This document shows positions 38,101 to 46,834 of a stretch of 64,000 nt of DNA, piece after piece. The stretch is from Thiothrix eikelboomii (GTDB lineage Bacteria; Pseudomonadota; Gammaproteobacteria; Thiotrichales; Thiotrichaceae): contig NZ_FUYB01000024.1 in assembly GCF_900167255.1 (NCBI RefSeq), positions 1 through 64,000 on the forward strand, in the 5' to 3' direction. A model generated the notes under the pieces. It did no database searches. It was not told the origin of the DNA and saw only the letters and a list, made by a program, of their open reading frames with translations. Both the position numbers and the translations under genes were made by a program. The number at the start of each line of letters is the position of its first letter. Position 1 is the stretch's first letter.

Positions 38101-40822
38101 GAGCATTAGCATGGACTGTTAAACTAAAAGATTGTTGGGTGGATAATCCACGTAAATCTGTTGCAGTGATTACAACAGCATGTTCTCCTGGTAAGAGTTT
38201 TTTTACATCATAAGAAATAAGCCCTGTCTTAGCATCAATACTTAAACCCTCTGGCGCAGTCGTTAATTTGAAATCTAAGGCATCACCTCGATCAGGATCA
38301 GTCGCTTTCACTTGGTAGGTATAGGGCAAGCCTTGATCAAACTGAGTTACTGGGGTTGAAATAATACTGGGGGCTTCATTAATATCTAAGACGTTCACTA
38401 AAAAGCTTTGCTCATCCTTTAAACCTTGAGGGTCTGTAGCGGCTAACTTCAGTAACACTGCAACTGTTTGGTTATTGGATACATCACATTCAGCAGGAAC
38501 AGGAGCAACACTTAAAACAGCATAAACATTTTCAGTCGGTAATTTGGTCAATGAGACTGTAATCGTATCGAGACTATCGCCTGCTAAGCTTGCTAATTCT
38601 GCACTTGCTAACAGATCATTAGTAGCAGGATTACCATTATAGAAGTTGACTTTGATAGGCACTATTATTTTGCCCAAACCGCGATTATAAATATCTGCAC
38701 TTAAAGTCATCGCTTCATCATTGAGCTTGAAATTATTTACAATAACATCTGGGCTACTTAAATGATCTAACAACACTGGGAGGTAAGCCATGACTAAACT
38801 AGTCGTTGCCAAATGCGTGCTAAACAAACCACTGGTAGTCATCCAAAAACCTTCAGTATTTTGAGTGTCTAATAAGTACTGAATAGTATTAAGAATAGCT
38901 TGATCAGTTGCAGCTGGTTTTAAATAGTTTAAGGCAAGCCCTACCCACGCTGAAATTAAGGGATCATTAGCAGTATCATTATGATGGTTCCAACCTCCAG
39001 TTGCAGTTTGTCGACTACGCAGAATCTGATCAATCTGCTGCATAGCCTGATCAATTGCGGCATTTAAGCTACTATCAATAATCTGCCTCGTCATTTCACC
39101 TAAACCAATCAATATAAAGGCATTATTTAAAGTTGAAGAATTAGGGGCATCGGTAGTTTTAGATAAGAAATACTGAGCCATACTAGGTAACAAAGCTTGA
39201 TAATCACTCAGCACCCCTTGTTGTTCAACAGTTAAGTTTTCTGCCTTTCTGGCATCCAGGATAAAGCGACTCGCACTTAAAGCAATTAAAGCGGTAATAG
39301 ATTCTGGGGTCTGCAACCATCCAACTGGCTCTGAATAATCAGTGACCCAAAAAGTCGTGTTGTCTACACTTTCCTTCACTCCATAAAAATACCGAAGTGC
39401 TTTAGATCTTGCATCCAAGGTTCGATTCCGCTCAGGAACGTAACTTAAAGACCACAAAGCATAGGCAGTTTGTGCTTTTGCAAACCATGAATTACTATCG
39501 TAGATCGCACCATTTGGTTGTTGGCTACTTAAAATACGATTTAATAAAAACTCGGCTGTTTCTTCGTCAACAGAAGCTTTTTGCTTAGCAGTTTGCAAAC
39601 CTATTAATGTTTGAGTTTGTACATGGCAACCTAAACAGGCATTTTGGGTGTCCCAGTTTTTAGTGCGGATTGCAGTATAGTCACTTCCATTATGAAGTGC
39701 TGTTTTTACTCGCTGATAAAGTGGGGCTAAATAACTGACATCTGTATTGTTGTTATCTACAGAGCCTAAATCATCAGGCTGCACATAACATTTATTATTA
39801 AAAATAGGGACTGATTGAACATAATCAGAATGTGCACTCCAGCTCAACAAACCTGTTTGAGAGTTAATAGTACTCCCATCAGGTGCTGTTACAATCGAAT
39901 AAAGCAGTACATCTTGAGTATTTGGGTCTGTTGCATTCAGATCATAGCTATACTCAGCCCGTTCACTTACATTAATACTAGGCTGTGAAGTAATATGTGG
40001 TGCATCATTTTTTTCAATCACCTCAAGTTTGATCGTTGCTAGATTAGAATCGAGCTTTGTATCATTGACTTTGTAGGCAAATGAATCTACCCCTGTAAAA
40101 TCTTGATTAGGCGTATAGGTATAATCTGGACCAGTGCCAGTTAGACGGCCTGAGCGTGGTTCTTGAACAATGTTATAGCTTAACACCTGATTTTCAGGAT
40201 CTGTAGCTATTACTTTTAAAGCTATTGCCACATTTTCCTCAGTTTTGAAACTACCATCCTTAGCTAAAGGTGCTTGATTATCTGGAGGATCTTGGCCTTC
40301 ACAATTAACCTCACCCTTATAGTCAAACGAGAGCCACCCTTGACCTGATAGATTATAAGCAGTTATAACCACATTACCAAAATACTTAATTTTATAATTA
40401 AGATTATTACCCTGCCCTTTACTTTCCACCCAAAATGGCAAAGTAATTGTTTTTCCAATCAAGAAGTTAAGCGCATCACGGATAGCTTTGCTATTTTTAA
40501 CACCCGGTGAATTTTTAACCCATTTATTAACCTTCAAACTATGATCTGCTAGATCATAAGGATTAGTATATTGGTGACTATCACCTGGAGGCATTAAACT
40601 CGCCGCTAAAACTCCAGCTGAGTTACTGCCACCCCATGTCAACCAACTAAAACCTGCTTTCTTATAAGTAATAGCAGTATTTTGCCCTGAGCCAATCAAA
40701 CTTGAAGGTATGCTGATAGGATAAATTTGGCAGTTTGCCGCAGCAAAAGCATCTTGTTTACAAAAAAAATTCAATGCTAATAAAAAAATAAAGAATCGTA
40801 GGCCTACAAATTTTTTTTGCAT
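32117..40822 (-). CDS. giant RHS-repeat toxin with NucA/NucB-like nuclease tip
   Basis: 2901 residues. Order: signal peptide (1-28); a choice-of-anchor-A-like beta domain to about 180; cadherin-like repeats with DPENQVLSY-type calcium motifs; a heme-type CLGCH at 396-400 followed by an alpha/alpha-toroid segment (about 400-720, QQPNGAIYDSNSWFAKAQTA, GGWNHHNDT); a CARDB-like segment; about six He-PIG/Ig repeats (about 800-1290); RHS/YD repeats and core from about 1464, ending in TDPSG (2684-2687). The remaining 214 residues form the toxic tip with CDEYPFNTSIEDG (C2834-D2835-E2836), matching NucA/NucB DNases. It would be exported, displayed and used in contact-dependent antagonism. The following gene encodes the immunity protein. 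Confidence 0.8.
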   Translation of the reverse strand: MQKKFVGLRFFIFLLALNFFCKQDAFAAANCQIYPISIPSSLIGSGQNTAITYKKAGFSWLTWGGSNSAGVLAASLMPPGDSHQYTNPYDLADHSLKVNKWVKNSPGVKNSKAIRDALNFLIGKTITLPFWVESKGQGNNLNYKIKYFGNVVITAYNLSGQGWLSFDYKGEVNCEGQDPPDNQAPLAKDGSFKTEENVAIALKVIATDPENQVLSYNIVQEPRSGRLTGTGPDYTYTPNQDFTGVDSFAYKVNDTKLDSNLATIKLEVIEKNDAPHITSQPSINVSERAEYSYDLNATDPNTQDVLLYSIVTAPDGSTINSQTGLLSWSAHSDYVQSVPIFNNKCYVQPDDLGSVDNNNTDVSYLAPLYQRVKTALHNGSDYTAIRTKNWDTQNACLGCHVQTQTLIGLQTAKQKASVDEETAEFLLNRILSSQQPNGAIYDSNSWFAKAQTAYALWSLSYVPERNRTLDARSKALRYFYGVKESVDNTTFWVTDYSEPVGWLQTPESITALIALSASRFILDARKAENLTVEQQGVLSDYQALLPSMAQYFLSKTTDAPNSSTLNNAFILIGLGEMTRQIIDSSLNAAIDQAMQQIDQILRSRQTATGGWNHHNDTANDPLISAWVGLALNYLKPAATDQAILNTIQYLLDTQNTEGFWMTTSGLFSTHLATTSLVMAYLPVLLDHLSSPDVIVNNFKLNDEAMTLSADIYNRGLGKIIVPIKVNFYNGNPATNDLLASAELASLAGDSLDTITVSLTKLPTENVYAVLSVAPVPAECDVSNNQTVAVLLKLAATDPQGLKDEQSFLVNVLDINEAPSIISTPVTQFDQGLPYTYQVKATDPDRGDALDFKLTTAPEGLSIDAKTGLISYDVKKLLPGEHAVVITATDLRGLSTQQSFSLTVHANALPIITSSPITEGLVDQTYRYTVTAEDTDADTLTYSLTAAPLTMTIDSKKGVISWIVQPVYVGNHTVIVKVSDGRGGEAEQSFILGVSTLNATPTITSTPPNNLNIKTGVPFNYQIEANDPEGGTLSFSLTTAPQGMQVDATTGQVSWIPSTEQIGEYPVTIRVTDNQQGHVEQSFTLSVKAASVNQLPLIHSTPATIAFVEQVYRYEVEATDPDEGDALAFALTSAPTGMSMDAESGLITWTPSLVQLGEHMIVLKVSDGKGGELTQTYTLIVKSALANQAPHITSTPVGITQVGSVYRYQILAEDPEGQVLNYQLVETPEGMTISAEGLVQWQPSSVQSVAVKVSVSDGHQTVIQTWSLTVTDQALPLTADLTVSPTSVNEGEKITLAASIQNAVEPVKVELLVDGQAVAFTSSYQLELTATGVGKHSVQLKVTDANATITKMAEFNVKIPSDTTAPVVNLTDLTDGSIVTMPTVIKGSIEDEHLDSWRLSYKPMDMSDSWIELARGTATVDVQELATFDPTLLINGQYELRLEASDLNGLQTIANAVVTVDGDMKVGNFSISFKDLEIPVVGIPITITRTYDSRQRQKNLDFGYGWSVDYRAIKVEEDKKPGLGWQSITKGSGLSKTYCTEPIRERHVTVTLPTGEVEQFVAEATPHCTSLVPTLDVTLGFRAIAGTSSTLSQSSYGLLRVVNGNLEDIGDPGVPVDPQQYQLTTRSGYIYILDQAFGLQRIIDPKGNTLTYSDAGIMHSSGVGIQFERDALSRITAIVDPKGNKLNYSYNASGDLTSFKERIGVETKFNYDTQHYLTEIIDPLGRKQVKNIYNEEGRLVSQEDSAGNQVLFTYNIAGRQSVVTDRNGNVNTYYYDDRGNVITQVDALSHQTLFTYDANDNQLTRQDPLGYIWSSTFNDQSDQLTETNPLNQTTSYTYNTQGDETEIKDALGHLTQNSYDAEGSLLQITDPLGHVTRNTLNSRGEVIELVDALGYKTSYTYDSKGNKLTETDALGVTKQFTYDANGNKLTETRTRLIEGIAQEEITHYEYDAMDRVIKTTDALGHSTQTEYNELGKAIATIDALGRRTETEYDAYGREILVRASDGSEQMTTYDLEGNKLTETDALGRITHFEYDALNRLVKTTSPTGAVSTTEYDANGRVVANADALGHRSTYEYDAAGRRTAVINALGQRSTTEYDAAGRIVQETDALGHTQTHAYNATGQRMSTTYADLTTVSTRLDALAHKVGATDQAGVTTHYAYDALGRLVKVTDASGNATTYSYDEAGNKLTQTDALGRITRWSYDALGRVLTRTLPLGQMERFSYDAVGNRTSHIDFNGQTHVYTYDALNRITEMQSADGSRETTRYDAVGNRIEVTLTDVSLTRIWRYSYDEASRLTQETQPDGSRLSYRYDLAGNKTHLTTVLPSGATTTTISTYDDLNRLKTVTDATGTTSYRYDEVGNRSEVLYPNQTRQRYRYDALNRLTQLQTLNALGQVIQSYHYTLEATGRRTQITEATGRVSTYTYDTLYRVTSETLSDASAGDHSSGYQYDPVGNRVYQTVKGVPTAYTYDANDRLLSAGGVVYTYDAQGNPLSQTDEHGQLETYTYNSRHQLTSHTVNGHTTTYAYNPEGLRTQQTTPSQSTAYLIDQNRDYAQVLAEYDSTGLKTSYRYGDDLISQTQGSVTHYYHYDGLGSTRALSDHAGTLTDTYAYTAFGDLLQQTGTTENAYRFTGEWYDAGLDQYYLRARYYDQGVGRFTQQDTWMGRDSDPITLHKYLYANGDGVNQTDPSGQMSLGSMMTGMNLQLSLSMTTTMVARRMISRTFVGAALKYGLQAIQKEVKICLREVLLDRGRRCKIDVPIVIAANDYPNQRQHIQDAQEGLGSNISNTPLPAVLRYQSGGINRKSWPKSRFSPRGLEGCTTQDRVNSELVFRSKVQCDEYPFNTSIEDGYSNFLQGNVATRYIPQIENSKFGGMIGLLNKMHQGDYFIVMPLDMVWKSIVINNP

Positions 40823-41110
40823 TATCTATCACTCTAATAAGTAAATCATTAACCCTTTTTGAGAGTTACTTCTGATAATCAGTTTAGATGAGTACCATTA
40901 GGTTCATCTTAATAAATCAGACTTTTAACTTTTAAGAGCTTTAAGTTAAGCTCAATAAAGCTAAGTGGTACTATTTATAGGATAGAATGAATATTTTTTA
41001 TAAAAAATTACAATAGTAAAATTCAGATCTATTTTTAAACAATGACTTGCAATTTTTTTAGCAATTTGGTGGTACTATATTAAAAGCAGTCTAAAAATGC
41101 CCCCATACCC
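40823..41110. other. AT-rich non-coding stretch upstream of the RHS gene
   Basis: The gap of about 310 bases between the RHS start and the end of the ABC permease gene is very AT-rich. No gene, tRNA, repeat or clear hairpin is seen. It must contain the RHS promoter on the minus strand, but I cannot point to a confident -10/-35 pair. Confidence 0.5.
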
Positions 41111-41136
41111 CCTCAAACTAACGCCATCTAACCTAT

Positions 41137-42111
41137 TTACCGATCTTTCACATAAGGTAGCCCGATCGCTTTCGGCGGATTTGCTTTTCCAATAAATCCT
41201 GCCAACAGAATCACAGTTAGAATATACGGTAAGGCTTCTATTAACTGCACAGGTACTAAACCAATGCCCGGTAAACTCACGCCCTGCAAGCGAACTGCCA
41301 CAGCATCTAAAAACCCGAATAATAAACAAGCCAATAAAATCGGCCAAGGCCGCCATTTTGCAAAAATCAAAGCCGCTAAAGCCATAAACCCTTGGCCTGC
41401 CGTCATATCCCGAATAAATTGAGCATTTTGTGCGGTGGATAAATACGCGCCCGCAAAGCCACATAAAACTCCAGCAATAATAACGGCACGATAACGTAAA
41501 CCCGCCACAGAAATACCCGCCGTATCCACCGCTTTAGGATTTTCCCCGACAGCTCGCAATCGCAAACCAAAACGAGTCCGATACAACAACCACCAGCTTA
41601 ATGGGACTAGCGCCAAAGCGAGGTATACTAAAATATTATGCCCCGACAATAATTCGCTATAAAACAGACCCAGCACGGGCACATCCGCTAACTGTTGGGC
41701 AAACGGTAAATCAATCGCAGTGAATCGTTGATGCTGTGTCAACGGCGGGGTTGAACCACCTTGATGAAACCATGCTAGCCCTAAAACCACCGTTAAACCT
41801 GAGGCGAGAATATTAATAGCCACCCCACTGACCACTTGATTACCTCGATGCGTGATACAAGCAAAACCATGCAATAAGGCAAAACCCACTGAGGCGAGCA
41901 AAGCCATCAATAACCCTAGCCATACCGAGTCGCTCACCGCTGCAACCGTCGCGGCCGTAAACGCTCCCACCAACATTTTGCCTTCTAGACCAATATCCAC
42001 CACCCCAGAGCGCTCAGAAAACAAACCCGCCAAGGCAGCAAAAATTAAGGGTGTAGCAACCCGTAAAGTAGCATCTAAACTTAAAATCAACCAAAGCCAA
42101 GCGTCTTGCAT
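41137..42111 (-). CDS. ABC transporter permease, BMP/nucleoside type (second permease)
   Basis: 324 residues from the ATG at 42111, 2 bases after the preceding stop; a longer in-frame start at 42144 would overlap more. It has about eight to nine membrane helices with the YufQ-type phrases TPLIFAALAGLFSERSGVVDIGLEGKM and RAVGENPKAVDTAGISV. It forms the membrane channel with the permease encoded just upstream. The set of BMP binding protein, one fused double ATPase and two permeases is the layout of purine-nucleoside importers. Confidence 0.85.
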   Translation of the reverse strand: MQDAWLWLILSLDATLRVATPLIFAALAGLFSERSGVVDIGLEGKMLVGAFTAATVAAVSDSVWLGLLMALLASVGFALLHGFACITHRGNQVVSGVAINILASGLTVVLGLAWFHQGGSTPPLTQHQRFTAIDLPFAQQLADVPVLGLFYSELLSGHNILVYLALALVPLSWWLLYRTRFGLRLRAVGENPKAVDTAGISVAGLRYRAVIIAGVLCGFAGAYLSTAQNAQFIRDMTAGQGFMALAALIFAKWRPWPILLACLLFGFLDAVAVRLQGVSLPGIGLVPVQLIEALPYILTVILLAGFIGKANPPKAIGLPYVKDR

Positions 42112-42113
42112 GG

Positions 42114-43214
42114 TTAGGCCTCCCGCGCAAAGCGTAATAACCAACGCTGCAAAGGCGCTCGATACATAAATTCCAAAGCACCTGAAAACAGAATAATTAA
42201 CCCCTGAATCACGACCACCATATCCCGAGTCACACTCGGAATTTCAAAAGCTAACTCCGCCCCCCCCTGATAGAGTGCACCAAATAACAAAGCCGCGAGT
42301 AACACACCCAGTGGATGATTCCGCCCCATTAAAGCCACCGCAATCCCTGCAAAACCATAACCGGTATTAAAACCCAGTAACAACCGATGCTGAACGCCCA
42401 ATAATTCATTCACTGCCACCAAACCCGCTAAGGCCCCAGAGAGCAGCATCGCCAGCATAATAATGCGCTTCGGATTAATCCCTGCATAAATCGCGGCATC
42501 AGGATTGGCCCCGACAGTTCTTAACTCATAACCCCAACGAGTTTTCCATAAAAACAACCAAACCATGACACAACAGATTAAAGCCAGAATAATTGACAGA
42601 TTCAAAGGCGAAGCAGCAAATTCAATACCCCAATAAGCCATAAATTCTTGCCAACTCCAAAGGCTAGCACTGTCGGCAAAAGCACGACTAGCAGGCACCA
42701 TTTGCCCCGGCTCAGCAAACACATTCACTAGCAAATACACCATTAAAGAAGCTGCTAGGAAATTAAACATAATGGTGGTAATAACAATATGACTACCCCG
42801 ATAAGCCTGCAAATAAGCAGGAATCGCAGCCCAAGCAGCGCCGAATACCGCTGCCGCTACCATCGCTAATGGTAATAATAACCAAGCAGGTAACAGAGCA
42901 CCTAAACCGAGCGCCACTAAACCTACACCAAGCCCACCAATATAAGCCTGCCCTTCCCCACCAATATTAAATAGGCCTGCATGAAACGCGACTGCAACAG
43001 CAAGCCCCGTAAAAATAAAATTAGTCGTGTAATACAGGGTATAACCGATCCCCTCCTCATAACCAAAGGCACCCTTCACCAAAATCTTGGCGGCCTCCCA
43101 AGGATCAATACCCACCATCAGGAATAATAAAGTGGTCACTATAAAAGCGGTCAGGAGATTTAAAAATGGCAATAAAACGATGGATAGCAATTGATTTACA
43201 TGTGCCACTTTCAT
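42114..43214 (-). CDS. ABC transporter permease, BMP/nucleoside type (first permease)
   Basis: 366 residues. YufP-like: FIFTGLAVAVAFHAGLFNIGGEGQ near the middle of the N-terminal half and ELRTVGANPDAAIYAGINPKR, the coupling-helix region that contacts the ATPase. It overlaps the ATPase gene by 4 bases, so expression is coupled. Partner of the permease at 41137-42111. Confidence 0.85.
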   Translation of the reverse strand: MKVAHVNQLLSIVLLPFLNLLTAFIVTTLLFLMVGIDPWEAAKILVKGAFGYEEGIGYTLYYTTNFIFTGLAVAVAFHAGLFNIGGEGQAYIGGLGVGLVALGLGALLPAWLLLPLAMVAAAVFGAAWAAIPAYLQAYRGSHIVITTIMFNFLAASLMVYLLVNVFAEPGQMVPASRAFADSASLWSWQEFMAYWGIEFAASPLNLSIILALICCVMVWLFLWKTRWGYELRTVGANPDAAIYAGINPKRIIMLAMLLSGALAGLVAVNELLGVQHRLLLGFNTGYGFAGIAVALMGRNHPLGVLLAALLFGALYQGGAELAFEIPSVTRDMVVVIQGLIILFSGALEFMYRAPLQRWLLRFAREA

Positions 43215-44764
43215 GCAGAAGACCCTGGTTGTTCATTCACACCTACACCTAAAGCATTCGCCATTAATAAACCGAGAATTTGCTCATTTGCCTCTTCACG
43301 GCTTACTTCACCCGTAATCATCCCATCACACATGACGATAATACGATCCGCTAAACGCATAATTTCGTCCAACTCCACAGACACCAACACAATACCCTTG
43401 CCCTCATTGCGCATAGTCATCAACTGCTGATGAATAAACTCAATCGCACCAATATCGACCCCACGAGTCGGCTGCCCCACTAACAACACGCTCGGCTCAG
43501 CCCCAATTTCCCGTGCCAAGACGATTTTTTGCTGATTTCCCCCCGAAAAATGACTCGAACCCAATAAAGGATCACGCGGGCGAATATCAAACTGCTCAGC
43601 GCGTTCGGCATATTCATGCCGGATGACCGACTCCTCTAACCTCCAACCCTGATTATATTTATCCGCACGTTGATAACCCAAAATCGAGGATTGATCTGCA
43701 GCAAAGGAAAGCACCAAACCCATCCGATGCCGATCTTCCGGCACATGCGCCATCCCTAAATCGCGCATGCGTGCTGGATTGCTAGGTTGCTGGGCAGTAA
43801 TGGTCTGGCCTGCAAACAAAATCTCCCCCGAACTCAAAGGTAGGATGCCTGCTAAAGCTTGTAGTAACTCGGTTTGACCATTCCCAGAAACACCCGCGAT
43901 CCCGACGACTTCGCCCGCTGCGACATGGAAATTGACCTTATTGACTCGCAACCAGCCTTGCCGATCATAGACCGTTAAATCCCGCACTTGCAGCAGCAGC
44001 TCACCCGTTGGGCGAGCAAGACGCTCGAACGATTGCTGCAGCTTGCGCCCCACCATTAACTCCGCCAATTCTGGCATACTGGTTTCAGCAGTGACCCGAT
44101 GAGCCACCATTTTCCCCTGGCGCATCACTGAAACCTGATCCGTAATCGCCATAATTTCTCGAAGTTTATGCGTGATCAGCAAAATCGTAACACCATCAGC
44201 TTTCAAGGCACGTAAAATCTTAAATAGCTCATCTGCCTCTTGTGGAGTCAGCACGCCGGTCGGCTCATCCAAAATCAAAATGCGAGCCTCACGGTAGAGA
44301 GTTTTGAGGATTTCAATCCGCTGCTGCACGCCAACCGCTAACTGATTCACAGGAGTATCTAAGGGTACTTCCAAACCATAGAGACGGCTGAGTTCGGCTA
44401 AACGCTGTCGGACGCGCTGTTCGCCCTCATGCAATAGCAGGCCACCTTCTGCCCCGAGCATGATATTTTCTAAGGCCGTAAACTCCTCCACCAACATAAA
44501 ATGCTGATGCACCATGCCAATGCCTGCCGCTATCGCTTGCTTAGAGTCTTGAATCTTAATCGGCTGGCCTTGAATACGAATTTCACCACTATCCGCTTGG
44601 TAAAATCCGTAAATAATATTCACCAAGCTGGACTTGCCTGCGCCATTTTCGCCGATAATGCCGTGAATGCTACCCGCAGGGACACACAAAGAAATATCTT
44701 GATTGGCTTTGACTAAACCAAAGCGTTTACTGATCTGAATCAGCTCTAAGGCGCAGGCAGCCAC
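43211..44764 (-). CDS. ABC transporter ATPase with two nucleotide-binding domains
   Basis: 517 residues with tandem ATPase domains. The first has a complete Walker A (GENGAGKSSL), signature and Walker B (ILILDEPTGVLTP). The second has SGNGQTELL in place of a perfect Walker A and the signature SGGNQQKIVLARE. One degenerate site is normal in sugar and nucleoside importers of the RbsA/YufO group. It energises the BMP-dependent transporter and lies 3 bases after the binding-protein gene. Confidence 0.9.
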   Translation of the reverse strand: MAACALELIQISKRFGLVKANQDISLCVPAGSIHGIIGENGAGKSSLVNIIYGFYQADSGEIRIQGQPIKIQDSKQAIAAGIGMVHQHFMLVEEFTALENIMLGAEGGLLLHEGEQRVRQRLAELSRLYGLEVPLDTPVNQLAVGVQQRIEILKTLYREARILILDEPTGVLTPQEADELFKILRALKADGVTILLITHKLREIMAITDQVSVMRQGKMVAHRVTAETSMPELAELMVGRKLQQSFERLARPTGELLLQVRDLTVYDRQGWLRVNKVNFHVAAGEVVGIAGVSGNGQTELLQALAGILPLSSGEILFAGQTITAQQPSNPARMRDLGMAHVPEDRHRMGLVLSFAADQSSILGYQRADKYNQGWRLEESVIRHEYAERAEQFDIRPRDPLLGSSHFSGGNQQKIVLAREIGAEPSVLLVGQPTRGVDIGAIEFIHQQLMTMRNEGKGIVLVSVELDEIMRLADRIIVMCDGMITGEVSREEANEQILGLLMANALGVGVNEQPGSSA

Positions 44765-44767
44765 GGC

Positions 44768-45754
44768 TTAATACTCACATTTATTATCAGTCATATAGTC
44801 ATGGACTTTGATGCTGCCATCAATAATGCCCTTTTCAAGCTCGGCCATTTTTTCCATATAAGGTTTGACTAAGGCTTCATTATGCTCATCCACCGCCCAA
44901 CCCACGCCTTTCTCAGCCAAACCTAAAGAAACTACCCCTGCTTGCCAAGCACCGTCCATTTTAGCTTTAAAGGTATCGTAAGCAGCATTATCCACCCGTT
45001 TGATCATCGAGGTTAGCATCGTACCGGGCTGCAAATGGTTTTGATTAGAATCGACACCAATCGCAAATTTGCCATTGTCTTTAGCCGCTTGATAGACACC
45101 AATGCCAGTTCCACCTGCAGCGGCAAACACCACATCCGCCCCGCGATCAAATTGCGATTTGGCTAATTCACCGCCTTTACTCGGGTTATTCCAAGCCGCT
45201 CCGGTCGATCCAGTCATATTTTGGAAGACTTCAATCTGCTTATTAACATGCTTAGCACCTTGCTCATAGCCGCAAGCAAATTTACGAATTAAAGCAATAT
45301 CCTGCCCACCGACAAAACCAATCTTGCCTGTTTTAGAAGCCATTGCGGCCAAAGCCCCGACCAAAAATGAGCCTTGCTCCTCTTTGAAAGTCACCGAGCG
45401 CACATTCGGCTGATCCACCACCATATCAATAATGGTAAAGCTGGTTTTGGGAAACTCCTTAGCGACAATGCCTAAGGCATTGGCTTGACTGAAACCAACA
45501 GAAATCACTGGGTCAGAACCACGGCTGGCCATTTTACGAATGGCTTGCTCAATTTGAGAGTCATTAGCAGGCTCAAATTCGCGCACCTCTAGCTTGGTTT
45601 CCTCAGTAAAACGCTTAGCCCCATTGGAAACCCCTTCATTAAACGATTTATCGAACTTTGTACCGAGGTCATAGACAATCGCTGGCTTGATCTCTTCGGC
45701 CATCGCCATCGTAGACAAGCTAGAAACGACTAAAGCTAGCAAATACTTACTCAT
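44768..45754 (-). CDS. BMP-family periplasmic substrate-binding protein
   Basis: 328 residues. The signal peptide ends at AMAEE (about residue 20). The Bmp/PnrA fold is evident from VYDLGTKFDKSFNEGVSNGAKR, SVGFSQANALGIVAKEFPKT, FVGGQDIALIRKFACGYEQGAK and DVVFAAAGGTGIGVYQAAKD. It captures purine nucleosides or similar ligands and delivers them to the permease pair. First gene of the four-gene operon running 45754 to 41137. Confidence 0.9.
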   Translation of the reverse strand: MSKYLLALVVSSLSTMAMAEEIKPAIVYDLGTKFDKSFNEGVSNGAKRFTEETKLEVREFEPANDSQIEQAIRKMASRGSDPVISVGFSQANALGIVAKEFPKTSFTIIDMVVDQPNVRSVTFKEEQGSFLVGALAAMASKTGKIGFVGGQDIALIRKFACGYEQGAKHVNKQIEVFQNMTGSTGAAWNNPSKGGELAKSQFDRGADVVFAAAGGTGIGVYQAAKDNGKFAIGVDSNQNHLQPGTMLTSMIKRVDNAAYDTFKAKMDGAWQAGVVSLGLAEKGVGWAVDEHNEALVKPYMEKMAELEKGIIDGSIKVHDYMTDNKCEY

Positions 45755-45969
45755 AAAGACTCCTCACACTGTTTTGAACGTGGAATAGACAGACACTGAC
45801 TAGCATATAATATATCTTGATCGGTTCGAAACAGGCATCACCTGCCTTCTGTGTTTTTAATTGCAAGTGCAGCGCACAAACTTTATGCTGAATTTCGTTC
45901 AAGATAGCAAACACCCCCAATCATTGTTTCGCCATCAAGTTTTAGCTAGTTCTACCCGAGGAGTTTTTT

Positions 45970-46395
45970 ATGGATCTTGCACCTAATGTCGGCCGTACTG
46001 ATAAAAATATTCGCATTGGTCTTGGTATTTTGCTGATTGTGATTGGCTTATTTAAAAGCTTTGGCCTAGTCATTTTAGGCATCGTGATTTTAGCGACCGG
46101 ACTCTTAAGCTTTTGTGGCCTGTACAAAGTCTTAGGAATCAATACGGCTTCAAAAGCAGAGCGCCAAACCGCTAAACCGGACTTGAGTGATCGTGCCACT
46201 GATAACTTCAATGATTTCAAACACGAAGCTGTTGAAACTGCCCAAGAGCTCAAAGAAAAAGCCGTGGGTGTTGCTAAAGAGGTCAAAGAAGAAGCGAATG
46301 CTAAAACTCAAGAATGGAAAGCCAACGCTAATGAAGCCGCTGCTGAACAAGCCAGACAACAAGCAGCTAAGCCAAATGATCTGAATAAATCTTAA
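45970..46395 (+). CDS. DUF2892 membrane protein with charged helical tail
   Basis: 141 residues. Residues 1-60 match DUF2892 (NVGRTDKNIRIGLGILLIVIGLF, then a second helix ending FCGLYKVLGINT), giving two membrane helices. Residues 70-141 are a Lys/Glu/Ala-rich amphipathic helix resembling LEA or apolipoprotein-like stretches, likely lying along the membrane or in the cytoplasm. Possible stress or envelope role. A GAGGAG ribosome site precedes the start. Confidence 0.75.
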   Translation: MDLAPNVGRTDKNIRIGLGILLIVIGLFKSFGLVILGIVILATGLLSFCGLYKVLGINTASKAERQTAKPDLSDRATDNFNDFKHEAVETAQELKEKAVGVAKEVKEEANAKTQEWKANANEAAAEQARQQAAKPNDLNKS

Positions 46396-46421
46396 GTTTT
46401 AATTCACAACAGCTCTAAGTT

Positions 46422-46445
46422 TAGGGATGCGTTCAGGCATCCCTA
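46422..46445. terminator. bidirectional hairpin between convergent genes
   Basis: TAGGGATGC pairs with GCATCCCTA over 9 perfect base pairs with a 6-base loop, between convergent stops at 46395 and 46466. No long U-tract, but symmetry and placement suit a shared terminator. Confidence 0.6.
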
Positions 46446-46465
46446 GTCCCTCACCTCAATCCAGA

Positions 46466-46822
46466 CTACTCTACCAAATTGAGCAATAGCGCGGGTAAAG
46501 CCTCCGCCGCACCTAGATAGGAGCGTAACTCAATTTTCAATTCAGGGTATTGTGCTTGCTTAGGCTGTACCAATTCAGGAATATCCTCGGCGACATGCCG
46601 CCCTGCTGAAAGAAAATACGGCAAAATTACCAGTTCTTGTGCACCTTGTTGCACACAAGCTTCAATGCCATCAGGAATCGAAGGCTCGGCTAACTCCAAA
46701 AAAGCACAGCTGACCGTATCGAAATGGCGGGTCATCATCCCCAGCTTAGCCGCCAAGGCGCGCACTTCATCATTCGAGGCTGCCCGCCGACTCCCATGCG
46801 CAATTAATAATAAGCTTTTCAT
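46466..46822 (-). CDS. CbiX/SirB-like sirohydrochlorin chelatase domain protein
   Basis: 118 residues, single-domain CbiX size. The metal-binding histidine is in LLLIAHGSRRAASNDEVR, and a second in ILPYFLSAGRHVAEDIPEL. Enzymes of this type insert cobalt or iron into sirohydrochlorin for cobalamin or siroheme. It sits 12 bases after xylA on the same strand, although no metabolic link is obvious. Confidence 0.85.
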   Translation of the reverse strand: MKSLLLIAHGSRRAASNDEVRALAAKLGMMTRHFDTVSCAFLELAEPSIPDGIEACVQQGAQELVILPYFLSAGRHVAEDIPELVQPKQAQYPELKIELRSYLGAAEALPALLLNLVE

Positions 46823-46834
46823 AACAGCTCTACA

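Noticed and set aside
39635-39651. CLGCH in the RHS protein taken as proof of a c-type cytochrome
   Set aside because: A single five-residue motif in a 2901-residue secreted protein is weak alone; I report it only as part of the unusual architecture.
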